A stretch of 64,000 nt of DNA from Paramicrobacterium chengjingii (GTDB taxonomy: Bacteria > Actinomycetota > Actinomycetes > Actinomycetales > Microbacteriaceae), in assembly GCF_011751765.2 (NCBI RefSeq), contig NZ_CP061169.1:2542001-2606000 (forward strand), given 5' to 3'. A program made the position numbers and the translations under genes. Position 1 is the first letter of the stretch. Each line of letters begins with the position of its first letter. Below the pieces are notes generated by a model. It was not told where the DNA came from, searched no databases, and saw nothing but the letters and a program-made list of their open reading frames with translations. Positions 34,732 to 43,159 of the stretch are shown here, in pieces.

Positions 34732-35846
34732 GGGTGCTCGAGGTCGTCACACTGGTCACCCCTGATGGCGAATACGGCGGACCGACACGGGTGGCCGTCA
34801 ACCAGGCGGCGGCATTGCAACGGCGAGGTCACGACGTCACAATCGCGGCAGCGACGCGTGGCTTCGCTGAGCCCCCGTCTCTGCTCAACGACGTTCCGAC
34901 GCGACTCTTTCCCAGCAGGACACTGGTACCTGGCACCGGATTCGCAGGACTTAGTTCCCCCAGACTCATGCGCTGGCTCCGCACGAACGTGTCAGCGTTC
35001 GACGTCGTTCACGTGCATGCAGCACGCGACCTCGTTACGCTACCCGCGGCGCGAACTGCTCTCCGCAAGGGCGTCCCGTATGTTCTGCAGACACACGGCA
35101 TGATCGACCCATCAGGCAACCCGCTCGCACGGCCGTTCGACACCTTACTCACTCGAATGGTGCTTTCTCGGGCACAACGCGTTTTCTATCTCACCCCCAC
35201 AGAGAAAAGCGACCTCACCACTGTCGGAGGCTCACACCTCCAGTTCCAGCATCTGCCCAACGGAGTCCCACGAGCCGAACCAAGCGCCGAGACAGCAATG
35301 CCGCTCGAAGTGCTGTACCTTGCACGGCTCGCCCCACGCAAGCGCCCCCTGGCCTTCGTTAAAGCGGCCGCATCGCTTTGCTCTCGTCACCCCGACGTTC
35401 GATTTACGCTCGTCGGGCCAGACGAAGGCGAGGCTGCCGCCGTCGACGCGGCGATCACGTCCTCCGGTCACGCTGACCGCATCAGACGCGAGCCGGCGAT
35501 ATCACCGGAGAACACGCTTGAGAGAATGTCCCATGCGTCGGTATACGTACTGCCCTCGGTGAACGAGCCCTATCCCATGTCCGTGCTCGAAGCTATGTCG
35601 CTCGCACTTCCGGTGGTCATCACCCGTAGTTGCGGACTTGCCCGCCTCGTCGCTGATTCTGAGGCGGGGGCCGTCGTCGACGAGACCGTCGAGTCACTGG
35701 AGGACGGAATCGACAGGATGCTGCGTGACGACGCACTCCGTGATCGCCTCGGTCGGAATGGCATGCACGTCACCCGCGCCGAGCACAGTATGGACGCCAT
35801 TGCAGAGCGGCTTGAAGCCGGCTACGCGGACTCCGTAACGGTCTGA
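34728..35846 (+). CDS. GT4 glycosyltransferase
   Basis: A 372-residue GT-B fold enzyme. N-terminal MRVLEVVTLVTPDGEYGGPT with the acceptor-side glycine loop and HVHAARDLVTLPAARTAL are typical. The donor domain has EVLYLARLAPRKRPLAFVKAA and PSVNEPYPMSVLEAMSLALPVV, which includes the ExxxxxxxE-like nucleotide-sugar site. It overlaps the acetyltransferase by 4 bp at its start and the convergent polymerase gene by 25 bp at its end. Specificity is unknown. Confidence 0.92.
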   Translation: MRVLEVVTLVTPDGEYGGPTRVAVNQAAALQRRGHDVTIAAATRGFAEPPSLLNDVPTRLFPSRTLVPGTGFAGLSSPRLMRWLRTNVSAFDVVHVHAARDLVTLPAARTALRKGVPYVLQTHGMIDPSGNPLARPFDTLLTRMVLSRAQRVFYLTPTEKSDLTTVGGSHLQFQHLPNGVPRAEPSAETAMPLEVLYLARLAPRKRPLAFVKAAASLCSRHPDVRFTLVGPDEGEAAAVDAAITSSGHADRIRREPAISPENTLERMSHASVYVLPSVNEPYPMSVLEAMSLALPVVITRSCGLARLVADSEAGAVVDETVESLEDGIDRMLRDDALRDRLGRNGMHVTRAEHSMDAIAERLEAGYADSVTV

Positions 35847-37264
35847 ACTCGCTGCTTTCCCAGAACGAACATCACGCAGACCAAAGCCACTGCAAACGTC
35901 CCCGTCGCCTGAAGAAGCGATCCACGCATCAGGATCGTCATGTACACGGGGAAGACCGCGCCCGCGATTGCCCACACCCCGCCAGCGCTAAGAGCCGGGA
36001 GGAGTTTCGTGTCAAACCCGCGCAACACATATCCGATGAGAAGAAAACCGACAACGACCGCCGCAACCCCGCCGTTGACGAGAAGCTCAGCCCACATTGG
36101 AGCAGATAGGTTCTGAAAATCGTACCCTCGATATTGTGCGAGGAGGATCCCGGTGTCTATCGGCTTATCGCTCCACATCGATCGCGGCACCCAGAACAAG
36201 AGGCTGCCGAGAAGCTGGCGCAGAGGCTGCACAAGTCCGTCAATCCAATACGACAGCGCATTAGCAACCTGCCAGAAGGCATCGTAATCAGGGTTCCCTT
36301 TATACTCGCCGAAGAACCCGCTCCTGATAAACGTGCCGACGCCATTCCGGAAGGCATCAGCGAGCGGAAAGAGGAACAGGAGCCCGCCAAGAGTCGCGGC
36401 GAGCGTCACACGGCTCCGACTAGTCGTCGTCACTGCTCCGAGATATACAGCTATCGCGAAGAGCACGGTACCGAGCGAATAGCGCGCGCTCGCGAGCGGG
36501 TTGACAATGATCAGCAGCATGACAAGGCAGAGAGACGTGCCGAGAACGATCGTCGTGCGATGCGCACGCAGGGATGTGCTTCTCCTCAATTGCGAAAGCG
36601 CCCCACCCACGATGAGCATCGGATAGATGGCCAGTGCGTAGAACACGGAACGCATCGCGGGGTCTGGCCATGCATGTTCACGAGCCGCGAATGCCGCATC
36701 CCGAGTTCCGAACACGCCGGAGAGCCCGACTTTCGAAATGAAATACGCGCTCGCCGCCAGACCCGCTGCGGCAAGCATCACCGTGCGCGCGACGTCGACT
36801 CCCCGAGGCACCCTCACTGCGCTGTCGGTTGCGCGTCGACGCTCAATCAGGCAGCGGACCAGCACGCCGATCTCAAAGCAGAAGATGCCAAAGCACACGA
36901 TGAGAGCAGCTGGCTGATCAAGCGCCGGATCCATGGCTTTCGTCGTGCGAGAGACGAGATCGGAACGAATCTGCACCGTTGGCGCAATACCCATGAAGAT
37001 GTAGCAAAACAACCAGAAAAAAAACTCGAAGAGACGCGGTTGGCCACCCACAATCAGAAATGAAAGCCGGAGCCCCGACCACACAAGAACAGCCATCGTG
37101 AGTACCCATGCGGAGCTTCGTCCGACATCGGGCACCTCGGCCACCAGGTACAGCGGGAGCATGGCCGCCAAGACCCCAGCGGTAGCCGAAAACCAGACAA
37201 TCACGAAGGCCCGCCCATGACCATCACGCGATGGCTCACGGGAGTCGTTATTCAGAGGCTGCAT
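35822..37264 (-). CDS. Wzy-type O-antigen/exopolysaccharide polymerase
   Basis: A 480-residue membrane protein with about 12 hydrophobic segments and one larger extracytoplasmic loop (about residues 295-365, containing GEYKGNPDYDAFWQ and RSMWSDKPIDTG). The size, topology and position between glycosyltransferase and Wzz-kinase genes fit a Wzy polymerase, which links repeat units outside the membrane. Wzy proteins share little sequence, so the call rests on topology and context. It starts 41 bp from operator site 6. Confidence 0.8.
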   Translation of the reverse strand: MQPLNNDSREPSRDGHGRAFVIVWFSATAGVLAAMLPLYLVAEVPDVGRSSAWVLTMAVLVWSGLRLSFLIVGGQPRLFEFFFWLFCYIFMGIAPTVQIRSDLVSRTTKAMDPALDQPAALIVCFGIFCFEIGVLVRCLIERRRATDSAVRVPRGVDVARTVMLAAAGLAASAYFISKVGLSGVFGTRDAAFAAREHAWPDPAMRSVFYALAIYPMLIVGGALSQLRRSTSLRAHRTTIVLGTSLCLVMLLIIVNPLASARYSLGTVLFAIAVYLGAVTTTSRSRVTLAATLGGLLFLFPLADAFRNGVGTFIRSGFFGEYKGNPDYDAFWQVANALSYWIDGLVQPLRQLLGSLLFWVPRSMWSDKPIDTGILLAQYRGYDFQNLSAPMWAELLVNGGVAAVVVGFLLIGYVLRGFDTKLLPALSAGGVWAIAGAVFPVYMTILMRGSLLQATGTFAVALVCVMFVLGKQRVQTVTESA

Positions 37265-37304
37265 GGCGGCTTTCCACAGTCACCCCATTAAGGGGCGCAA
37301 AACC

Positions 37305-37317
37305 TGAGTTTTACTCA
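37305..37317. promoter_or_regulatory. EPS operator candidate, site 6 (TGAG-TTTTA-CTCA)
   Basis: A 13-bp palindrome in the divergent gap between polymerase (41 bp away) and Wzz-kinase (139 bp away). TAATAT follows immediately at 37318-37323, the same arrangement of palindrome and -10-like sequence as at sites 1 and 2. Confidence 0.75.
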
Positions 37318-37456
37318 CTAATATCGATCTAGTGTGCCTATCATGACACAGGACCGACGGTGGCGTGAACAGTACCCGAGCTGAAATCACGACCCCGACT
37401 ACGCGCTGGCACTGAACCCGTCACTGTCAGTCTCAGTCTGTCCGAGGGGGAGAAAC

Positions 37457-38962
37457 TTGGAACATAGAAGCATGTGGGCGTTGATGCGCCAGTATTGGCT
37501 CACGCTCGTCGTGTTTGCACTCGCAGGCGGCGCATGCGGCTATGGTGCAATCCTGCTGACCACACCCTTATACACAGCAGACACGGAGGTGTTCGTTGCA
37601 TCGTCGAGCGGGCAGAGTACGAACGACCTCACACAGATCAGCAACTACTCCCAGCAGCAAGCCCGCAACTACAGTGTGCTCGTCACGCGTGAGATCGTTC
37701 TACAGCCCGTCATCAACGATCTCGATCTCGATCTCACGGTCAACCAGCTTCGTCGGAAGGTCTCGGCGACGGTTCCGCTCAACACGTCACTGATCTCAAT
37801 TTCTGTCGAAACAGACTCAGCGCAGGGGTCGGCCGAAATCGCCGATGCAATTGCCGCAAGCCTGTCGCAGCAAATTCGGGTTCTCATTCCACCGCTCGAA
37901 GATGGCTCATATCCGATTCAGCTGAAGACAGTTGAGGCCGCAACGGCTCCCGGTTTCCCGTCATCGCCGAACAGGACTCTGTACGTCGGCCTCGGCTTGG
38001 TCATCGGTCTCATTGCAGGTCTCGCGGTGTGCGCCACGAGGGAGTTCGTCAATGCGAAGGTGCGCACACCGGAGCAGGCTCGCGACCTTGCCCGATCCAG
38101 CTTGCTCGGCACAATCGTGCATGACCGTGCAGCGGCGACGACTCCCGTTGCTCTTCAGCACGACGAGTTGTCTCCTCGATCCGAGGAATTTCGTCAGCTC
38201 CGCACGAACCTGCGATTCCTCCAGGCTGACAGGCCGCACAAGGCGTTCGTCGTCACCTCGTCTGTGCCGGGTGAAGGCAAGAGTTCGATCGCCGCGAACA
38301 TCGCCGCGACGATGGCAGCTACAGGGCAGTCGGTTTGCCTCGTGGAAGCAGATCTGCGCCGCCCGACGCTGGCGAGTACGCTCGGGTTGGTCGGCGGGGT
38401 CGGATTTACAACGTTGCTTGCGGGCGAAGCCGAGCTCGATGACGTGCTTCAGTCTTGGGGCAAGCACGGAATGAGCGTCCTCCTCGCCGGAGAGACGCCT
38501 CCTAACCCGAGCGAGCTCCTCGGCAGCGAGCATGCTGAGCTGATCCTCAACAACATCGTCAGTCGCTTCGATGTCACGATCATCGATTGTCCTCCGCTCA
38601 TCCCGGTCACCGATGCGACAATCCTCGCGCAGCAGTTCGGCGGAGCGATATTCGTGACAGGCATGCGTCGCGTGCAGGTTCGTGAAGTGCGCCGCTCCCT
38701 TGAGCGTATGGCGCTCGTCGGCGCGCCGATCCTCGGCGTCGTCGCCAACCGCGCACCGCTCAGCATTCGCGGGCGATACCGGATGACGTACACCGCCCCC
38801 GTTGAAAAGACGAAAACGTCGCGCTTCGCTCTGTTCACGCGGAAGGGCGCGAAGTCCAGTCGCCGCGATGATGCCCGCGCAAAGCCAGTGTCTGCCCGCT
38901 TTTCACGAGCCAACACTCACCACGATTCGGAACCCGCAAACGAGTCTCTTCGCGCAAGCTGA
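37457..38962 (+). CDS. Wzz/BY-kinase fusion controlling exopolysaccharide chain length
   Basis: A 501-residue bacterial tyrosine kinase fused to its membrane adaptor. Two transmembrane helices (about 12-34 and 172-193) bracket the Wzz domain; the cytoplasmic part has Walker A PGEGKSS near residue 271, Walker A' VEADLRRPT near residue 296 and Walker B IIDCPPL near residue 375. BY-kinases set polymer length and export by cyclic autophosphorylation. TTG at 37457 is chosen because GAGGGGGAG lies at the right distance; the next ATG (37472) would lose part of the N-terminus. The C-terminal tail is basic and has only two tyrosines, unlike the usual Tyr cluster. Confidence 0.93.
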   Translation: MEHRSMWALMRQYWLTLVVFALAGGACGYGAILLTTPLYTADTEVFVASSSGQSTNDLTQISNYSQQQARNYSVLVTREIVLQPVINDLDLDLTVNQLRRKVSATVPLNTSLISISVETDSAQGSAEIADAIAASLSQQIRVLIPPLEDGSYPIQLKTVEAATAPGFPSSPNRTLYVGLGLVIGLIAGLAVCATREFVNAKVRTPEQARDLARSSLLGTIVHDRAAATTPVALQHDELSPRSEEFRQLRTNLRFLQADRPHKAFVVTSSVPGEGKSSIAANIAATMAATGQSVCLVEADLRRPTLASTLGLVGGVGFTTLLAGEAELDDVLQSWGKHGMSVLLAGETPPNPSELLGSEHAELILNNIVSRFDVTIIDCPPLIPVTDATILAQQFGGAIFVTGMRRVQVREVRRSLERMALVGAPILGVVANRAPLSIRGRYRMTYTAPVEKTKTSRFALFTRKGAKSSRRDDARAKPVSARFSRANTHHDSEPANESLRAS

Positions 38963-38968
38963 GATCGA

Positions 38969-40939
38969 TCACTCATTCGACGCTGCGTGATACTGAAGGT
39001 CAAGCACCATCGGACTCGCTGTAACGCTCGCCGTCGGCTCGAGATCGGCGATCGCAGAGCCGTCTCGGGCAGCAACAACAGTGACATCGCCGATGGCAAG
39101 CGGGAAAGTTTTCACTTCGAGACCGCGGTGCGCGATGTAGGTGTGAACCGACTCACCGATCGTCACCGTCACCGTCGTGTCAACTCGCATCATCGTAAGA
39201 ACCTCAACGCTATCTCGAGGCGGCGTTGCCGCTCCACCAAGCGTCGGGTGCATAGGTTCTTGAGGCGAGGACGGCGTGGCTCCCGCAGGCTGAACCCGGT
39301 ACGTGACAGCGACGGTGTCGTCGACAAACTGCAGGCCCGTCCCGTCGGCGAACGCTGCGATATACGGTCTGCTGATATCGAGGAACGCTGTTCCGTGTGC
39401 GACGGAGGGCGCAAGCTGCGTGGATTCGCTGTAGTCGTTCCATGTCACCATCTGCACAAAGTCGGCCCCCTCGTCGATGGCAGCGTCCCACATTGCGCGA
39501 AGCAATTCCGTATTACGCGATTCGGCGTAGAGGGAGGCGCTCGGGCGTGCATCCTGAGCAGCAACGGGCGCCATCCACTTCACACCGAGGGCGTGGGCCC
39601 TCGCGACGTTATCCGAAGCCGCATTCACTGCATCAGGGGTCCGTGCGCCCCAAGCTCCGAGGGCGTAGCTGATTGGCGCGTACAGTGCCATGTTGTCGTC
39701 CGACGCGTTGAGGAAAACAGCCATGAAGTCGACCGGCGTTGAAAGCTTGTTCTGTAGATCATCGATGAGCTCACTCCACCAGGTGGCCGGCTTGCCCTCC
39801 GCTTTGAAAGAGGACAACGCCACGGCACCATTCTCTGTTCGGTACGCAGAGTCATGGGCATAGAGCTCAACAAGCTTGCCTGCGATTTCACTCACTGGCG
39901 AGTCAACGAGCCCGGATGTGGCATCGATGTTGGGGGTCACGACGAATCCGCCCTCAAGATCGGCCGCGCGCATCAGCTCACGGGACGTGTCCCAGTTGCG
40001 ACCGGACAGCGACATGAGATCGACGGTGAACCCGTCGATACCGGCTGCCTTGGCCTGCCGCACCTCCATACGGAGGTCCGCGAGCCTCCAGTCTCCCTCT
40101 CGTGGTGCTCGTGGAAGCGGCCGATCTCGTAAATACCCGCCGTATTCCGAATGCTTTCCGTTCTCTCCGTCGGGCTTCAGATATTCCTCGGCATAGTAGT
40201 CACTGTCGGGTGGCTGATTGTCGATCGAGACAGGGAACGGCGGAAAATAGTGAGCGAAGACAATGCCTTTCTGCCGCGCCGAGTCAGCGGCTCCCGGTGC
40301 TGCGATCGAAAAGTGCCCTTCGCTCGCGAGTGTGACAACGAGGCGAGGAGCTGAGTCTCCTGAACGTGAGAAAGAGACGTCCGTGCCGTTGGACGCTCGC
40401 AACTCGATTCCAAGGAGGTACGTGGTTGACAGTGTCTCCGCAGATTCGAGGGAGAGAGCGGCCACACCCCCACGCTTCGATGGGATGGACGCGATGCCCA
40501 GAATCTCTGTTCGATGTTTCGGCTGGTTCTCGAAGGTCAGTGTATCCGCATCCCATGCCGCCGAGGCGGCGTGCGCGCGTACGTCGCCCGTGTGCCTTAC
40601 GTCGTCGACGGTGAGGGCGAGTTCAGCCGAATTTATCGCGAGCCCTGTGAGCCCGGACGTATCGAACGTGAGCCATGTTCGCTCGGTATTGCCGCGTAAC
40701 GCAAGCTCCGGCGACTCGGCATGCGACGCCTCCGGGTCGCTCTCTGATGTCCATCCAGCAGCGATCGGAGAGAGAACGACGTCTCGAGGGCTGCCTGTCG
40801 TGACGGCGGAGTGGCGATCGATCGAAGCAGCATCAGGTTGCGGACCGAGCAAGAACCCGACCACCAAGCCAAGAGCGCACACCGCAGAAAGCGCAAGCGA
40901 GGCAACGCCCCACTTCGCTCGACCGCCCTGTAACGACAC
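38969..40939 (-). CDS. Secreted GH71-like alpha-1,3-glucanase with DNRLRE domain
   Basis: A 656-residue exported protein. A membrane/signal helix lies at about residues 14-32. Residues 50-205 form a DNRLRE-like beta domain (TLTFENQPKHRTEILG is characteristic). The catalytic region (about 225-530) starts GIVFAHYFPPFPVS, as in GH71, and contains GIDGFTVDLMSLSG, TPNIDATSG and VTWNDYSES, the GH71 WNDYxES motif. GH71 enzymes cleave alpha-1,3-glucan. A C-terminal beta domain follows. It converges on the kinase gene (6 bp between stops) and could trim or recycle the polymer. No operator palindrome is seen upstream. Confidence 0.85.
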   Translation of the reverse strand: MSLQGGRAKWGVASLALSAVCALGLVVGFLLGPQPDAASIDRHSAVTTGSPRDVVLSPIAAGWTSESDPEASHAESPELALRGNTERTWLTFDTSGLTGLAINSAELALTVDDVRHTGDVRAHAASAAWDADTLTFENQPKHRTEILGIASIPSKRGGVAALSLESAETLSTTYLLGIELRASNGTDVSFSRSGDSAPRLVVTLASEGHFSIAAPGAADSARQKGIVFAHYFPPFPVSIDNQPPDSDYYAEEYLKPDGENGKHSEYGGYLRDRPLPRAPREGDWRLADLRMEVRQAKAAGIDGFTVDLMSLSGRNWDTSRELMRAADLEGGFVVTPNIDATSGLVDSPVSEIAGKLVELYAHDSAYRTENGAVALSSFKAEGKPATWWSELIDDLQNKLSTPVDFMAVFLNASDDNMALYAPISYALGAWGARTPDAVNAASDNVARAHALGVKWMAPVAAQDARPSASLYAESRNTELLRAMWDAAIDEGADFVQMVTWNDYSESTQLAPSVAHGTAFLDISRPYIAAFADGTGLQFVDDTVAVTYRVQPAGATPSSPQEPMHPTLGGAATPPRDSVEVLTMMRVDTTVTVTIGESVHTYIAHRGLEVKTFPLAIGDVTVVAARDGSAIADLEPTASVTASPMVLDLQYHAASNE

Positions 40940-41011
40940 GATCCGGTGCCTTTCGCCCGTGACCCCGAGCTATGACAATCGTAACGGAGCCACGCACATC
41001 TGCCTGCCTAT

Positions 41012-41968
41012 TCAGCCGGCGAAGCGGTCCGTCGCCTCGATCAGCGCCGAGAGAATACCCGGCTCATCGAACGCATGACCGGCATCCGGAATGATCTGCA
41101 GGTCGGCCTCCGGCCATGCCCTGTGCAGCTCCCACGCCGTCATGGGCGGTGTACAGACGTCATAGCGACCCTGCACGATGACGCCGGGAATATCGCTGAG
41201 CTTGCCAGCATCCCGAATCAGCTGCCCCTCTTCGAACCAACCCCTATTCATGAAGTAGTGGTTCTCGATGCGCGCGAACGCCGTAGCGAATGCGGGCTCG
41301 GTGAACGAGGCGACCTTCGACTCGTCGCGCCTCAGAGTGATGGTCGAGGACTCCCACTCCGACCAGGCTCGCGCCGCCGGCACATGCACCTCTGGGTCGG
41401 GGTCGGCGAGCAGCTCGGCATACGCCTGCACCATGTGGTTGCGATCTTGCAGGGCAACCGGCTCGACGAACCTCTCCCACAGGTCAGGGAAGAGCGCAGC
41501 AGCCCCGCCCTCATAGAACCAGTCGATCTCCTGCTGCCGCAGCGTGAAGATGCCTCGCAGCACAAGCTCCGTGACGTGATCAGGATGCGTCTCGGCATAC
41601 GCGAGCGCCAGCGTACTGCCCCACGAGCCGCCGAAGACCTGCCACTTTTCAATGTTGAGCGTGTCGCGCAACGTCTCCATGTCGGCGACGAGCTTCCACG
41701 TCGTGTTATGCGTGAGGTCGGCCTCCGGCTCACTCACGTGCGGCGTGCTTTTGCCGCAGCCACGCTGGTCGAACAGCACGATGTTGTACTTCTCGGGGTC
41801 GAAGACGCGGCGATGCTCGGGGTTCGTCGCACCGCCTGGGCCACCGTGCACGAAGACGACGGGCTTTCCGTCGGGGTTGCCGCTCGTCTCCCAATAGACG
41901 CGCTGACCGTCCCCCACGTCAAGCAGTCCTGTCATGTACGGTTCGATGTTCGGGTACATCTCTCGCAT
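41012..41968 (-). CDS. pip: Prolyl aminopeptidase
   Basis: A 318-residue alpha/beta hydrolase (peptidase S33) that removes N-terminal proline. Motifs are HGGPGGATNP (oxyanion hole) near residue 40, DQRGCGKSTPH near residue 67, and the nucleophile elbow GGSWGSTLALAYAE near residue 107. The catalytic His lies in DAGHAFDEPG at the C-terminus. The ATG beginning MREMYPNIEPY matches the family N-terminus; longer starts up to 42025 have no family sequence or good ribosome-binding site. Confidence 0.95.
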   Translation of the reverse strand: MREMYPNIEPYMTGLLDVGDGQRVYWETSGNPDGKPVVFVHGGPGGATNPEHRRVFDPEKYNIVLFDQRGCGKSTPHVSEPEADLTHNTTWKLVADMETLRDTLNIEKWQVFGGSWGSTLALAYAETHPDHVTELVLRGIFTLRQQEIDWFYEGGAAALFPDLWERFVEPVALQDRNHMVQAYAELLADPDPEVHVPAARAWSEWESSTITLRRDESKVASFTEPAFATAFARIENHYFMNRGWFEEGQLIRDAGKLSDIPGVIVQGRYDVCTPPMTAWELHRAWPEADLQIIPDAGHAFDEPGILSALIEATDRFAG

Positions 41969-42072
41969 GTACCGACGATAGCGTGAATCCGATTCCAGCT
42001 CGATGGTGACCACTCCCCACCACAACGCTTCACGCTCTTCTGGCGACGGAGCCCATGACGTAGCGTTATGTC

Positions 42073-43074
42073 ATGGCATATCGATTTCTTGGACGCAGCG
42101 GACTGAAGATCTCCGACATCACGTACGGCAACTGGCTGACGCACGGCGGCCAGATTGAGAACGAGACGGCGACAGAATGCGTGCACGCCGCACTCGATCA
42201 CGGAATCACAACGTTTGACACGGCAGACGTCTACGCAAACACCGTTGCCGAGCAGGTGCTCGGTGATGCTCTCGCCGGACAGCGTCGCGAGTCGCTCGAG
42301 ATCTTCACGAAGGTGTGGGGCCCGACGGGGCCGAGGGGCCCGAATGACTCGGGCCTGAGCCGCAAGCACATCATGGAGTCCATCAACGGCTCACTGCAGC
42401 GCCTCGGCACCGACTACGTCGATCTTTACCAGGCGCACAGGTATGACCCAGAGACGCCGCTCGAAGAGACGATGCTTGCCTTTGCCGACGTCGTGCGCCA
42501 AGGAAAGGCCCTGTATATCGGCGTCAGCGAATGGACGGCAGAGCAGCTGCGCGCTGGCCACGCACTCGCCAGCGAACTCGGCATTCATCTCGTGTCGAAC
42601 CAGCCGCAGTACAACATGCTGTGGCGTGTGATCGAAGAAGAGGTGGTCCCCACCTCTGAAGATCTCGGTGTCTCGCAGATCGTGTGGTCTCCGCTGGCGC
42701 AGGGAGTTCTGACCGGCAAGTACGAGCCGGGGAAGGATGCTCCCGCGGGCAGCCGCGCAACGGACGAAGCAGGTTCGAAGACCGTTGCCCGCTACCTGGG
42801 AGACGACGTGCTCACCGCGGTGCAAGGCCTGAAGCCCATTGCCGAGGAGGCCGGGCTCACCATGCCGCAGCTGGCCATCGCGTGGGTGCTGAGCAACCCC
42901 AACGTCGCATCGGCGATCATCGGAGCATCCCGCCCCGAGCAGATCGCCGACAACGTCGTCGCGTCGGGGACGACACTCGATCAGGACGTTCTCGACCGCA
43001 TCGACGCCGTTGTGGGCGACATCGTCGAACGCGACCCGTCGAAGACAGACACGCCGACCGAGCGCCCCTCTTGA
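42073..43074 (+). CDS. Aldo/keto reductase (potassium-channel-beta-like)
   Basis: A 333-residue NADPH-dependent TIM-barrel oxidoreductase. MAYRFLGRSGLKIS at the N-terminus, GITTFDTADVYANTVAEQVLG with catalytic Asp/Tyr, and TKVWGP with catalytic Lys are followed by YQAHRYDPETPLEET, where His replaces the usual position in DLYQxHR. The cofactor site is WSPLAQGVLTGKY, with AIIGASRPEQIADN near the end. It belongs to the YghZ/Kv-beta group, which reduces aldehydes; the natural substrate is unknown. A 21-bp hairpin follows. Confidence 0.94.
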   Translation: MAYRFLGRSGLKISDITYGNWLTHGGQIENETATECVHAALDHGITTFDTADVYANTVAEQVLGDALAGQRRESLEIFTKVWGPTGPRGPNDSGLSRKHIMESINGSLQRLGTDYVDLYQAHRYDPETPLEETMLAFADVVRQGKALYIGVSEWTAEQLRAGHALASELGIHLVSNQPQYNMLWRVIEEEVVPTSEDLGVSQIVWSPLAQGVLTGKYEPGKDAPAGSRATDEAGSKTVARYLGDDVLTAVQGLKPIAEEAGLTMPQLAIAWVLSNPNVASAIIGASRPEQIADNVVASGTTLDQDVLDRIDAVVGDIVERDPSKTDTPTERPS

Positions 43075-43096
43075 CGGCGCTGCTCAGCCACTCGTT

Positions 43097-43143
43097 CACA
43101 GAGACGGCGGATGCTGCGAGTCGCAGCATCCGCCGTCTCTGTG
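43097..43143. terminator. Perfect 21-bp hairpin between convergent genes
   Basis: Positions 43097-43117 pair without mismatch with 43123-43143 around the loop GAGTC. The stem includes GGATGC/GCATCC. It lies 22 bp after the aldo/keto reductase stop and 17 bp before the acyl-CoA oxidase stop, so it can serve both strands. There is no T tract. Confidence 0.8.
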
Positions 43144-43159
43144 CATCGGCACGCCCCCG

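Noticed and set aside
19399..41000. EPS locus as a recently acquired island
   Set aside because: There is no integrase, IS or attachment repeat next to the tRNA genes, and the GGATGC/GCATCC bias continues through it.
43097..43143. Long inverted repeat as the end of a mobile element
   Set aside because: It is a single hairpin with a 5-nt loop between convergent genes, with no transposase or target duplication; terminator is the simpler reading.
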